From the NCBI GenBank assembly GCA_035627835.1, contig DASPKX010000081.1, positions 1 through 47,565 on the forward strand: 47,565 nt of DNA. Reading direction: 5' to 3'. Below the pieces are notes generated by a model. That model was not told the origin of the DNA and did not search any database. It worked only from the letters and a program-made list of their open reading frames with translations. Made by a program: the position numbers and the translations under genes. Source of the DNA: DASPKX01 sp035627835 (GTDB lineage Bacteria; Verrucomicrobiota; Verrucomicrobiia; Limisphaerales; SXQI01). Shown piece after piece: positions 34,601-42,668 of this stretch; position 1 is the stretch's first letter; every line of letters starts with the position of its first letter.

Positions 34601-34639
34601 GGCAATGCCAATCTCCCCGCCGGACCCGCCCAAACATGA
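31616..34639 (+). CDS. Nonribosomal peptide synthetase, module 1 (degenerate C - A - T)
   Basis: 1007 residues from the ATG at 31616 (a TTG at 31520 is possible). Domain order: a condensation-like domain (~5-390) with RHETLRTTL but FQWACDQ at residues 132-138 where HHxxxDG belongs; an adenylation domain with TSGSTGKPKG (~553-562), FSFDSSVAG, NEYGPTEST, YRTGD, GRIDHQVKIRGFRVELEEIE and NPNGKVDR; and a carrier domain with FFVIGGNSLVAMQF, Ser-942 being the phosphopantetheine site. The binding-pocket residues by alignment to GrsA are D, S, A, A, I, A, E, V, W, K; I do not know a substrate for that code. There is no epimerase or thioesterase. The lost histidines mean the first domain cannot condense, so this is probably the loading module. 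Module 2 follows 18 bases later. Confidence 0.95.
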   Translation: MQNNPETYTASLQQKALWQAQARCSDDLIIEALVEISPEIPGDGVRDALRAIVQRHETLRTTLAPTREEVCAQLIDPTPRSDFFVHRTVEAESLDLSLSADIERCPGPILPFSATLFHTTKSKRRWLRLCAFQWACDQESMVLIIRELDSQLSGHAVQPPAVQHADYAAWQEETQSSAAMALASGWPRLRLPGEGRPLRAERSRESVERKASTILAHCGRNEVAALWAAYIARVTEQHEAELSFEAREPQSDLAGAAGPYALPHTASIAAPSEACFQQVVAAAANALAKPERTKSEGAFWFNWLDLSHVELRGIRGVELRATPAFGKATLCLIRSKESDCLSLNVDTSLIPMESARRALDGFAAFSEWVLAHPTEPISRAPLTGSEEREMLIHKYQGSRVTFDFPSSIERLVETVAASKPDAVAVACGAERLTYRELNEQANRLAHHLRERGVEPETLVGLSSRRSVEMVIGIVGIMKSGGAYVPLDPGYPAARLQTMIDEARLQLIVTTPGVELPTNTATIVPLNAPEVQASPAENVPLRAGADRAAYVIFTSGSTGKPKGVTITQSGLMHSTFSRMHHYSSEVGNYLLVSSFSFDSSVAGIFWTLAQGGTLTLPEEGLHQDPDELARLIAEENVTHFLALPSLYNAVLDRSKGLASLRTVIVAGEACTSELVERHRRMAPRCALHNEYGPTESTVWATVFRCDNAQPGTTVPIGKPIPNWQVFIVDPHLNLAPIGVAGELLVGGPGLARGYLNRPELTDTKFIPNPFTPDYSARLYRTGDLVRLLNDGNIEFLGRIDHQVKIRGFRVELEEIESALRRQRGVHDAIVVAREDQLGGKQLVGYYIDGSLGPNGAEILRKSLRAELPEHMVPGAFVELKRFPLNPNGKVDRNALPAPERKRSITPERTLSDREAGVAAILCDLLKLESVGPDESFFVIGGNSLVAMQFIAKVRDQFEADISLASFFADPTIRGVATAVEKAKSKPRSSGIKRVQRGNANLPAGPAQT

Positions 34640-34657
34640 GCCCCACACTCCCTGACC

Positions 34658-37600
34658 ATGATTAGCGTGACAGACACCATCGCCAACTTATCCGCGGAAA
34701 AGAAGCGGGCCCTCCTGGCGCAGATGCTGCGCGAGAAGGCTGGCCGCTCGCGGAATGCCCCTCTTTCCTCTGCTCAACAGCGACTCTGGTTTTACGACAA
34801 ACTGGAGCCGCAAAGCGCGCTCTACAATTTGCCCACAGTGCTGCGGCTGCGCGGAGCTTTGAACCCACGAGCGTTGAGGCGGTCGCTCGATTCGATTCTG
34901 CAAAGGCACGCAGCCCTGCGGACGCGGATCCTTTCGACGGACGACCAACCCTCGCAAGTCATCGCCGAGGTTACGGAGATGCCGTGGCAGGAAGTGGACC
35001 TCTCAGGCGGCGACACCTATGAAAGGCAACGGAAGGCAAACGATATCATTCACGCAGAGTGCCGGAGACCCTTCGATCTGGCGCGCGACGTGATGATGCG
35101 AGCCACGTTGATTCGGCTTTCGCCCGAGGACCACTTGTTGGCTCTCGTGGCGCACCATATTGCCACGGATGAATGGTCTTTGCGGGTGCTCTTTAACGAG
35201 CTGGCAGCGCTCTACGGAGCGGAGTTGAACAATAAAACTGCCACTCTCCCCGAGTTGCCGATCCAATACGCAGACTATGCGATCTGGCAGCGGGAGTGGT
35301 TGAAGAGCGAAGCAGCTGCAAACCAATTGGCTTATTGGAAGGAGCAGCTAAGCGGGGAACTGCCTCACCTGGAGCTTCCCACTGACAAGCCTCGCCGGCC
35401 GGTGCAAACACATCGCGGCGGATTGGTGAGGCATGTCATTGCAAAACCGATCCTTGCTGACTTGCAGGAAGTGAGCCGGGAGCAAAAGAGCACGTTGTTC
35501 ATGACGCTGCTCGCAGCCTACCAGGCGCTGCTGCATCGCTACAGCGGGCAGGCGGATCTGATTGTCGGCTCGCCGATCGCCGGCCGCACCCGGCCCGAGA
35601 CCGAGCCCTTGATTGGCTTTTTTGTGAACACACTCGCATTGCGGGCGCGGTTCCATGAGAACATCACGTTTGCGCAGCTTCTCCAACAAACGCGTGAGAA
35701 CACCTTGCAAGCTTTTGCCAACCAGGAACTCCCTTTTGACAAGTTGGTGGAAGAGCTGCACCCGGAACGTAATGCGGATGGCTCGCCATTCGTGCAGACG
35801 TTGTTCGCGCTGAACAATGACATCGGGCAGGCATTTGAGCTTCCTGGCATTCGCGGGGAGTTTATCGAGGTCGATACCGGCACCGCTAAATTCGACCTCA
35901 CGCTGGTGACTCGCGAGACGCCGGAGGGCCTGGAGGCCCTCGCAGAGTTCAACACCGATCTGTTCACGGTTTCAACGATCGAGCGCATGCTCTGCCATTT
36001 CGAGATGTTGCTGGCTTCAGCCGCCGCAAACCCGAATGAGGCAGTCTCCAGGCTGAACATCCTCAGCGCGCGTGAGCGGGCGGAGATCGTATCCGAGTGG
36101 AACGCCACCGGCACGGAGTATCCGCGGGAAGCGACGATTCACCAACTCTTCGACGCGCAAGCCACTAAAACGCCCAAGGCAATCGCGGCTGAGTTTCAAG
36201 GGGCGACGATCACTTACAAAGAGCTGCAGCAGCGCTCCAACCAACTGGCGCACTACCTGCTGGCTAAAGGCGATTGCGAAAATGGCCTGATCGGTTTGGC
36301 CACCGAACGGTCGATCGACATGTTGGTAGGGATGCTGGGCATCTTGAAAGCGGGAGCGGCTTATGTCCCGCTGGACCCGAGCTACCCTCGTGAGCGCCTA
36401 CAGTGGATGATTGAGGACACCGGGATGAAACTCCTTGTGACCCAAAGCAAGCTCTCGTCGGACTTCAGCAGCTTCAAGCTGGCTCGGGTGGAGATAGACA
36501 CGCACGGAAAGGAGATCCGCCGCGAGCCTGAAACCGCTCCTGTGGTTCCCCGCGCGGCGTCAGATCTGGCTTATGTGATCTACACCTCCGGATCGACTGG
36601 AAAGCCGAAAGGCGCGTGCATTCCGCATCGAGGTGTTGTTCGCCTGTTGTGCAACACCAACTACATTCAACTCACGTCACGTGACCGCGTCGCCCAAGCT
36701 TCCAATGCTTCGTTTGACGCAGCGACCTTTGAAATTTGGGGCGCCTTGCTTCACGGCGCCAAGCTGGTCGGCATAGAAAAAGACACCGCCCTTTCACCCG
36801 ACGATTTCGCGCGTAGCTTGAAACAGCAGCGCGTCAGCGCCTTGTTTGTGACGACGGCGCTTTTTAATCAGTTGGCCAGCCATGTGCCAGGGGCCTTTGA
36901 AGGGATTGGGACGGTGATGTTTGGAGGCGAAGCTTGCGACCCGAAGTGGGTGCGCTCCGTGCTCGCCAACCGGCCGCCAAAACGCCTGTTGCATGTTTAT
37001 GGCCCCACGGAGAGCACGACATTCACCACCTGGCATGAAGTGACGGAGGTGGCGCCGGGGGCGCAAACGGTCCCGATAGGCAGACCGATCTCCAACACTG
37101 AAGTTTACATCCTGGACGGGGAAATGAACCCTACGCCGGTCGGTATCCCAGGTGAGCTTTACGTCGGTGGTGACGGCCTCGCGACGGGTTATCTGAACCG
37201 GGACGATCTGACCGCTCAAAAGTTCGTCCAGAATCCGTTCGGCCCTGAAGGTTCCAGGCTTTATCGCACAGGTGATCTTTGCAAGTTCCGAGCTGATGGC
37301 GCGGTGGAATTCGTCGGGCGAGTGGATCACCAAGTGAAGATTCGCGGCTTCCGCATCGAGCTTGGTGAGATCGAGAGTGTTCTGGCCACGCACACGAATG
37401 TGCGCGAATGCGCAGTGCTGGCGCGCGAAGACACGCCGGGGGAGAAGCGCCTGGTCGCCTACATCGTGGCTAAACAAACGCCAGCTCCCGAAGCGGACGA
37501 CCTGCGGCGCCACATCAAGTCCAAGCTACCGGATTACATGGCGCCAAGCGCATTTGTCGTTCTCGACAAGATGCCGCTAACTCCCAACGAAAAGATCAAC

Positions 37601-38788
37601 CGCAAGGCTTTGCCCGCTCCAGAGAAGACGCGGTCCGCTGTGGAAAAGAATTTCATCGCGCCGCGCGACTCCACCGAACAGCAACTGGCGAAAATTTGGG
37701 AGAAGGTGCTCGGTGTGCAGCCGATTGGGGTTGCCGACAATTTCTTCGATCTGGGTGGCCACTCTTTGCTCGCGGTGCGGGTATTTGCGCTGATCGAAAG
37801 CCGCTTTGAAAAAAAGCTGCCGCTCGCAACATTGTTTAAGGCTCCCACCATAGCTGAGCTGGCCGCAGTGCTCCGCGAAGAATCGGACGAGCACCGTTGG
37901 AACGTGGTGGTGGACCTTCAGCCAAAGGGCTCGCAGCCACCTATTTTTTGGGCTCATTCCCTGGGCGGGGACGGCGGCGGCGCATTCTTTTACTATCGCA
38001 AGCTTTCGGAGCTGCTCGGGACGGACCAGCCTTCTTACGGAATCCGCTCACCGCAGCAGCCGTTTGATTCGATCGAAGCGATGGCCGCGCATTACATTCA
38101 CGAGATCCGAAAAGTGCAGCCCGAAGGGCCGTATTATCTCGGGGGATTCTGTTTCGGCGGAAATGTCGCTTACGAGATCGCCCGCCAGTTGGAGGAAGCA
38201 GGCGAGGAAGTCGGCGGGTTGTTCCTGCTGGAAAGCGCGCCGCCTCCTCAGACGGAGCGCAAAGTGAAATTGACCGCGGAAACCGCGCGTTACCGCTTGG
38301 AGAACGTGTACGTGGCGTTCAAGGAATTCGCCACAAAAGACCGCTCGCAGCAGAAGCTTGCCTTGCAACGCCGCACCCAGCGTCTAAAGAGCAAGCTGCA
38401 AACAAAGCTCTTTGGCGAGCACGCAGCCGAGCCCGCGGAGCCAAAGCTAAAAGAGGTGATCGACCTCGCGAATTATCCCAAGGAATATGTGAAGTACGCC
38501 GAGACACATTGGACGGCTCTCCGGCATTATCAACCGAAAGGCTATAGCGGGCGCATTCACCTGTTCCGCGCCCGCAAACAGCCGATCTCGAGCGCCGACC
38601 CGACGCTCGGCTGGGACACGCTTGCGCCTGGACGCGTGCGTGTGACCGTGGTGCCCGGCAACCACGAAACTATCGTGCAGGAGCCGAACGTCCAAATCCT
38701 CGCGCAGCATTTAACCCGCTGCCTTGAACAAGCGCGCGCCGCCTCCGCGCCGGTATCTCGGGCGCAACCGAGCCTTGCGATGAGCTAA
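34658..38788 (+). CDS. Nonribosomal peptide synthetase, module 2 with thioesterase (C - A - T - TE)
   Basis: 1376 residues. An N-terminal helix (NLSAEKKRALLAQMLREKAG) fits a docking element. The C domain (PLSSAQQRLWFYDKLEP, RHAALRTRI) has HHIATDEW at 166-173, so His and Asp are kept but Gly is Glu. The A domain has TSGSTGKPKG (~643-652), VYGPTEST, YRTGDLC and RVDHQVKIRGFRIELGEIES; A10 is TPNEKINR, with Glu for Gly. Pocket residues D, A, F, F, M, G, V, T, F, K resemble Ile/Val codes. The carrier site is DNFFDLGGHSLLAVRVF (Ser-1036). The TE has GGFCFGG, with Cys-1165 as nucleophile; LLES in place of LLDS, and GNHETIV for the histidine. It is colinear with module 1 and PPTase. Confidence 0.96.
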   Translation: MISVTDTIANLSAEKKRALLAQMLREKAGRSRNAPLSSAQQRLWFYDKLEPQSALYNLPTVLRLRGALNPRALRRSLDSILQRHAALRTRILSTDDQPSQVIAEVTEMPWQEVDLSGGDTYERQRKANDIIHAECRRPFDLARDVMMRATLIRLSPEDHLLALVAHHIATDEWSLRVLFNELAALYGAELNNKTATLPELPIQYADYAIWQREWLKSEAAANQLAYWKEQLSGELPHLELPTDKPRRPVQTHRGGLVRHVIAKPILADLQEVSREQKSTLFMTLLAAYQALLHRYSGQADLIVGSPIAGRTRPETEPLIGFFVNTLALRARFHENITFAQLLQQTRENTLQAFANQELPFDKLVEELHPERNADGSPFVQTLFALNNDIGQAFELPGIRGEFIEVDTGTAKFDLTLVTRETPEGLEALAEFNTDLFTVSTIERMLCHFEMLLASAAANPNEAVSRLNILSARERAEIVSEWNATGTEYPREATIHQLFDAQATKTPKAIAAEFQGATITYKELQQRSNQLAHYLLAKGDCENGLIGLATERSIDMLVGMLGILKAGAAYVPLDPSYPRERLQWMIEDTGMKLLVTQSKLSSDFSSFKLARVEIDTHGKEIRREPETAPVVPRAASDLAYVIYTSGSTGKPKGACIPHRGVVRLLCNTNYIQLTSRDRVAQASNASFDAATFEIWGALLHGAKLVGIEKDTALSPDDFARSLKQQRVSALFVTTALFNQLASHVPGAFEGIGTVMFGGEACDPKWVRSVLANRPPKRLLHVYGPTESTTFTTWHEVTEVAPGAQTVPIGRPISNTEVYILDGEMNPTPVGIPGELYVGGDGLATGYLNRDDLTAQKFVQNPFGPEGSRLYRTGDLCKFRADGAVEFVGRVDHQVKIRGFRIELGEIESVLATHTNVRECAVLAREDTPGEKRLVAYIVAKQTPAPEADDLRRHIKSKLPDYMAPSAFVVLDKMPLTPNEKINRKALPAPEKTRSAVEKNFIAPRDSTEQQLAKIWEKVLGVQPIGVADNFFDLGGHSLLAVRVFALIESRFEKKLPLATLFKAPTIAELAAVLREESDEHRWNVVVDLQPKGSQPPIFWAHSLGGDGGGAFFYYRKLSELLGTDQPSYGIRSPQQPFDSIEAMAAHYIHEIRKVQPEGPYYLGGFCFGGNVAYEIARQLEEAGEEVGGLFLLESAPPPQTERKVKLTAETARYRLENVYVAFKEFATKDRSQQKLALQRRTQRLKSKLQTKLFGEHAAEPAEPKLKEVIDLANYPKEYVKYAETHWTALRHYQPKGYSGRIHLFRARKQPISSADPTLGWDTLAPGRVRVTVVPGNHETIVQEPNVQILAQHLTRCLEQARAASAPVSRAQPSLAMS

Positions 38789-38819
38789 CTTCGCCCAACT
38801 GTCCCCAACCTGGAGAGTT

Positions 38820-39719
38820 ATGGCGCTATCATTTAACGACGATCCGACACGGCTTCAAACGCTCGGCGAGAAGCTGTCTGTCGAAGACCAGCTCACCGCG
38901 GCGATTCCTTTGCTGAAGATGGAATCGGGCGGAAACAAAACCAGCATACCGCTCGAGGATGGGCGGAAGCTTGAGCTGACCGTTTGCCTCAAACCGATTT
39001 TCGCGTGGGAAAGGTTACCGGCCCCGCCGAGCCTGGCCCCAGACTCAGTGCACGTCTGCGCGTTCCTGATCGATCAACCCGATCGGCTGGCCGCTGATGC
39101 GGACCTGCTTGGCGATGCCGAATTGAAGCGGGCCGCGCGCTTTCGCTCCAAGAAGGATCAAGCGCATTACATCTGCTCCCATGCGAACGTGCGGCGCATC
39201 CTGGCTGGTTACCTCGGCGCGGTTCCCAAGTCACTGGAGTTCGAGATCGGTCCCACCGGCAAACCAGAGCTGGAGGGGAAGCCGCTCCGGTTCAATCTGT
39301 CACACTCTGGAGATGTGGCGCTGCTGGCAGTGACACGCACCGCGGAGCTGGGCGTGGACATTGAGAAGGTGCGCACCATCCAGGAGCGGGATCTGGTTGC
39401 GAAATGTTTCTTCTCACCCGGGGAACTGGCTCGTTACAAAGCTCTGGATGAGGAGATTAAAGCCACGGGGTTCTTCCAGTGTTGGACCCGCAAAGAGGCT
39501 TACTTGAAAGCAGTCGGAACCGGCATCACCGACGGGCTCGACTCCTTTGAAGTAAGCTTTGGGCCAAAAGCCCCCGCCTGTCTGCTGAGTGTCCGCGGGA
39601 AGCCTGCTGAGCCAAAGGACTGGTCGATTCATCACTTGAACCCCTGCCCTGATTATATTGGGGCATTGGCCATTCGCTCGCCTGATCTCACGTTGCGGAC
39701 CTGGCGCTTTGCCGACTAA
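38820..39719 (+). CDS. Sfp-type 4'-phosphopantetheinyl transferase
   Basis: 299 residues. Transfers phosphopantetheine from CoA to carrier-protein serines; here those of the two NRPS carriers. Motifs seen: ARFRSKKDQAHYICSHANVR, GPTGKPELEGKPLRFNLSHS, GVDIEKVRTIQERDLVAKCF, and FFQCWTRKEAYLKAVGTGIT with the W-x-x-K-E-A catalytic Glu. The N-terminal ~75 residues look like an extension (MALSFNDDPTRLQTLGEKLS, then VEDQLTAAIPLLKME) that I do not recognise. GGAG lies 4-5 bases before the ATG. It is 31 bases after the NRPS module 2 stop, so in the same transcript. Its 3' end overlaps comEC by 4 bases in antisense orientation. Confidence 0.95.
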   Translation: MALSFNDDPTRLQTLGEKLSVEDQLTAAIPLLKMESGGNKTSIPLEDGRKLELTVCLKPIFAWERLPAPPSLAPDSVHVCAFLIDQPDRLAADADLLGDAELKRAARFRSKKDQAHYICSHANVRRILAGYLGAVPKSLEFEIGPTGKPELEGKPLRFNLSHSGDVALLAVTRTAELGVDIEKVRTIQERDLVAKCFFSPGELARYKALDEEIKATGFFQCWTRKEAYLKAVGTGITDGLDSFEVSFGPKAPACLLSVRGKPAEPKDWSIHHLNPCPDYIGALAIRSPDLTLRTWRFAD

Positions 39720-42121
39720 AGCAACTGGACCACTTCACCACCAAGAGAGGGCGCGGCTTGAAGCGCTCCATTCGGACGGACTGAGATGGTGACCGCTCCG
39801 CTCTCCTCAGTGTTGAAGAAGCGGGCGCCAGCGCGAATGCAATCAGCATGGAATCGAGCCTCCGTGGTTTGGCGGCCGCGTGGTGAGCCGCTGTAGACGA
39901 CGATCTTCGGCGCAATTTTCGCCAGCATCTCGGGGAGCAGAACTCGCTGGTCCGCTGAACGGCTGAGTATGAGCACATCAGCCTTCAGATCCGCACGGGT
40001 GGTGAGGAGTTGCTCTTGCCCAGCGAGGCCCAGATCACCCAGGAACAGAATCCGTCTCCCGTGCTTGCGAAGTTCAAGAACCAGGCTGGAGTCATCAGCA
40101 CGGCTGGACTTCCACCCTTCCGCGGGATGCAGGGTCACTGCGCTTTCCAGAAGATCACCGGAGCGCACCGCGCGGCGTTTGGCTTCGGCAGGAATAGCCT
40201 TGAGGGTGTCGCGATACACAGTGGAGCGAAAACGCGCGTCTGGAGTCACCACTTGGCGAGGGTGATAAAGCGTGGCGATCATCGCTGCGCCAGCGACATG
40301 CTGCGCATCGCCATGCGTTAGCGCGAGTGCGCTCAACCGATTCACCCCTTGAGCGCGGAGGAATGGCTTCGCGATTCGTTGCGCTGTGAACGCGTTCCCG
40401 CAATCGATCAACATGGTGCGGCTCCCTTCCTGCACAAACACACCGGCGCCATCTCCGGGCAGCGCTGTGATGTTGAGCGCGCCGCGATCCTCTGCTGCCT
40501 GCCAGAGCACCGCCACGGCGCCGAGAACCGCAACCGCCCCTGCTGCTTTCATCCACGCTCGGCGGCTGGTCATCCAACTGGCGAGCGCCACGACCGCTCC
40601 ATACGCCAGCAGAAACATGGGCAACGTTGGCGCTTTGGTGTGGAACGCGGACCATCCCCACCCTGAGCCCTCGTGCGCGACGTGCACCATCAGTCGCATG
40701 AACCCATAAGCCGCATGCACAAACACATCGCTCATCCAACTGGAGAGCGGCGAAAGCGCCAGGCTCAGCAAACTGCAAATCAAAGCGCCGTCACTTAACG
40801 GAACGACAACCAGGTTAGTGAAGAATGCGACCGGGCTGAAGATGTTAAAATAGTAAGCTGTGGTGGGCGCGGAGCCGATCCATGCGGCTGCGGATGCCAC
40901 GACACCCCGCGCGAACCATTTCTCAGCCCACCAGGCGGCGCGGTGCAGCATCGTCCGCGCGCTCTCTGCTAACAGGGGGTCCGGATGAATATTCTTTTGG
41001 TGCCAGGCATCGAGCGGAGGACCGAAGAGCGCCAGCGCCGCCACGACCGAAAATGAGAGCTGAAAACCGGGCTGAAAGAGTTGGCAAGGATCCCAAAGGA
41101 GGATCAATAACGCCGCGCCCCAAAGCGAGTTCATCATGTTCCACGGCCGCTTGAACCCCCAGCTCGCGAGGATGACCGAACTCATGATCGCGGAGCGGAC
41201 GGCGGACGGCTGGCCACCAGTCGCCATGGTGTAAAACCAAACTCCCAGCCCAGCGGCAACCGCAGCCCATTCTCTTGGCACACGGGCTGCGCGCAACCCG
41301 CGGATCAGTATGAACGTAATGAGGCCGATATGCATGCCGCTGATCGCGAACACATGGAGTGTGCCGGTTCGAACCATCGGTTCCGCGACCTCCTCTGTTA
41401 ACGCGGTGGTCCAACCGAGCGTCATGGCCCAGAGCAAACGAACCGTGTCGTCATCGGATCCAAGAGTTCCTGCGAGGGTGCGCTTGGTCCATCGGACGAA
41501 GCCGCGCCTGAGTTCAGCCCACCACCCCGCACCCGCGTCGCTCACAAGACGAATGTCGGCGCTCTTCTCGGCCAGGAGAGTGTGGTGGATTCCTTTCCAG
41601 TAGAGATGCCGCCGATAATCAAACAACCCTGGCGCCAGCGCGCCACGCGGCGCTTGAATGACTCCTTCAGCCTCGATAACGGCTCCCGCCATCCATGTCT
41701 CGGGCAACTCTTCGGGGACGAGCGCCACTACTTTCCCGAACGCTGGTTTCCATTGCTCCCGAATGCGCAGGGCGGTGACTTCCAGCACACAATGCGAGCG
41801 GGCCTGAAGAATTTCCCCTTTGAGCGCCAGGCGTGTTGCTGGAGTGTCGATGAGTTCGCCGCGAACAGTCCCAATTATCGGGGCACCATCCAGAGCCACT
41901 CGCAAATCAGACTGCCGCAAGGTGGCTGTGCGGGCCGCCAGATGCGTCCAGCCAACGAGCACAAGCAAGAAACCCACCGCCATCACCGAGCGAGTAAGCG
42001 CTGCCAAGGCCAGCGTGATGCCCCCAGCGGCATACAAAGGGAACCAGCCAGGATCCAACCACGCGCCCACGGCGATTCCACAGGCGTAGAGGAAAGTTGG
42101 AATGGCCAGAGGCTGCTTCAC
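39716..42121 (-). CDS. comEC: ComEC/Rec2-type DNA internalisation protein
   Basis: 801 residues. The N-terminal DUF4131-like part and the Competence domain have multiple membrane helices (MKQPLAIPTFLYACGIAVGA, TGTLHVFAISGMHIGLITFI, TLGWTTAL, GGQPSAVRSAIMSSVILASW, PCQLFQPGFQLSFSVVAALA). The C-terminal metallo-beta-lactamase-like domain starts LIDCGNAFTAQRIAKPFLRA and has LALTHGDAQHVAG at about 601-612: the usual ComEC SHxDxDH is here HGDAQH, Gln replacing the second Asp (His-603 first). Further down is LVLELRKHGRRILFLGDLGL and VLILSRSADQ. DNA transport is the inferred role. The ATG overlaps the stop of the VanZ-like gene. Confidence 0.95.
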   Translation of the reverse strand: MKQPLAIPTFLYACGIAVGAWLDPGWFPLYAAGGITLALAALTRSVMAVGFLLVLVGWTHLAARTATLRQSDLRVALDGAPIIGTVRGELIDTPATRLALKGEILQARSHCVLEVTALRIREQWKPAFGKVVALVPEELPETWMAGAVIEAEGVIQAPRGALAPGLFDYRRHLYWKGIHHTLLAEKSADIRLVSDAGAGWWAELRRGFVRWTKRTLAGTLGSDDDTVRLLWAMTLGWTTALTEEVAEPMVRTGTLHVFAISGMHIGLITFILIRGLRAARVPREWAAVAAGLGVWFYTMATGGQPSAVRSAIMSSVILASWGFKRPWNMMNSLWGAALLILLWDPCQLFQPGFQLSFSVVAALALFGPPLDAWHQKNIHPDPLLAESARTMLHRAAWWAEKWFARGVVASAAAWIGSAPTTAYYFNIFSPVAFFTNLVVVPLSDGALICSLLSLALSPLSSWMSDVFVHAAYGFMRLMVHVAHEGSGWGWSAFHTKAPTLPMFLLAYGAVVALASWMTSRRAWMKAAGAVAVLGAVAVLWQAAEDRGALNITALPGDGAGVFVQEGSRTMLIDCGNAFTAQRIAKPFLRAQGVNRLSALALTHGDAQHVAGAAMIATLYHPRQVVTPDARFRSTVYRDTLKAIPAEAKRRAVRSGDLLESAVTLHPAEGWKSSRADDSSLVLELRKHGRRILFLGDLGLAGQEQLLTTRADLKADVLILSRSADQRVLLPEMLAKIAPKIVVYSGSPRGRQTTEARFHADCIRAGARFFNTEESGAVTISVRPNGALQAAPSLGGEVVQLL

Positions 42122-42597
42122 GCAACATCTTTCTTCCTCAGCAGACGATCAGAAAGCAGAAGAGCCAGCAGCCCCACCGTCCCGCCAACGGCATCTATCA
42201 AAACGTCGGTCACCGTGCCCATTCGGCCGCTGACGAATGTCTGATGAATTTCGTCTGTAATAGCGTAAAATGTGGTCAGGGTGAGAACAATCAGAGCTTC
42301 TCGGGGAGTCAACCGCCGCGCCGCGGTGTCGGTCCCTCTTCGCGCCGAGGCGATTAACATGGCAAGGATGGCATACTCTGTGACGTGGGCAACTTTGCGG
42401 ATGGTGAACTGCACCGCTTCCAGGTCAGCAGGGGCAATGTCAGGCCTCAGCCAACGGATGAACGGCGCGATAAACCTTCCGGTGTGCTCACCGCCGCCGA
42501 TATCGGTTGAGAAGAAGAAAATCACACCCATCCAGATCACCGCAGGCGCCCAGGCGCGCACAGTTTTAAGGGCAAACACCACAACGCATGAAAACAA
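42118..42597 (-). CDS. VanZ-like family membrane protein
   Basis: 159 residues. Typical VanZ-like sequence: AWAPAVIWMGVIFFFSTDIG, IRKVAHVTEYAILAMLIASA, LTTFYAITDEIHQTFVSGRM, and GTVTDVLIDAVGGTVGLLAL with conserved K-x-x-H, E-Y, and D-E-x-H-Q polar residues inside helices. The role of this family is not settled; VanZ itself gives teicoplanin resistance, but most relatives are not resistance genes. The first few codons could start later. Coupled to comEC by a 4-base overlap. Confidence 0.9.
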   Translation of the reverse strand: MFSCVVVFALKTVRAWAPAVIWMGVIFFFSTDIGGGEHTGRFIAPFIRWLRPDIAPADLEAVQFTIRKVAHVTEYAILAMLIASARRGTDTAARRLTPREALIVLTLTTFYAITDEIHQTFVSGRMGTVTDVLIDAVGGTVGLLALLLSDRLLRKKDVA

Positions 42598-42668
42598 CCC
42601 GCGACTTTTTAGCGCAATCCAATTCGGTTGCTAATCAGAGCACGCTCTGGCAAGCAGTAAGGCCAACT

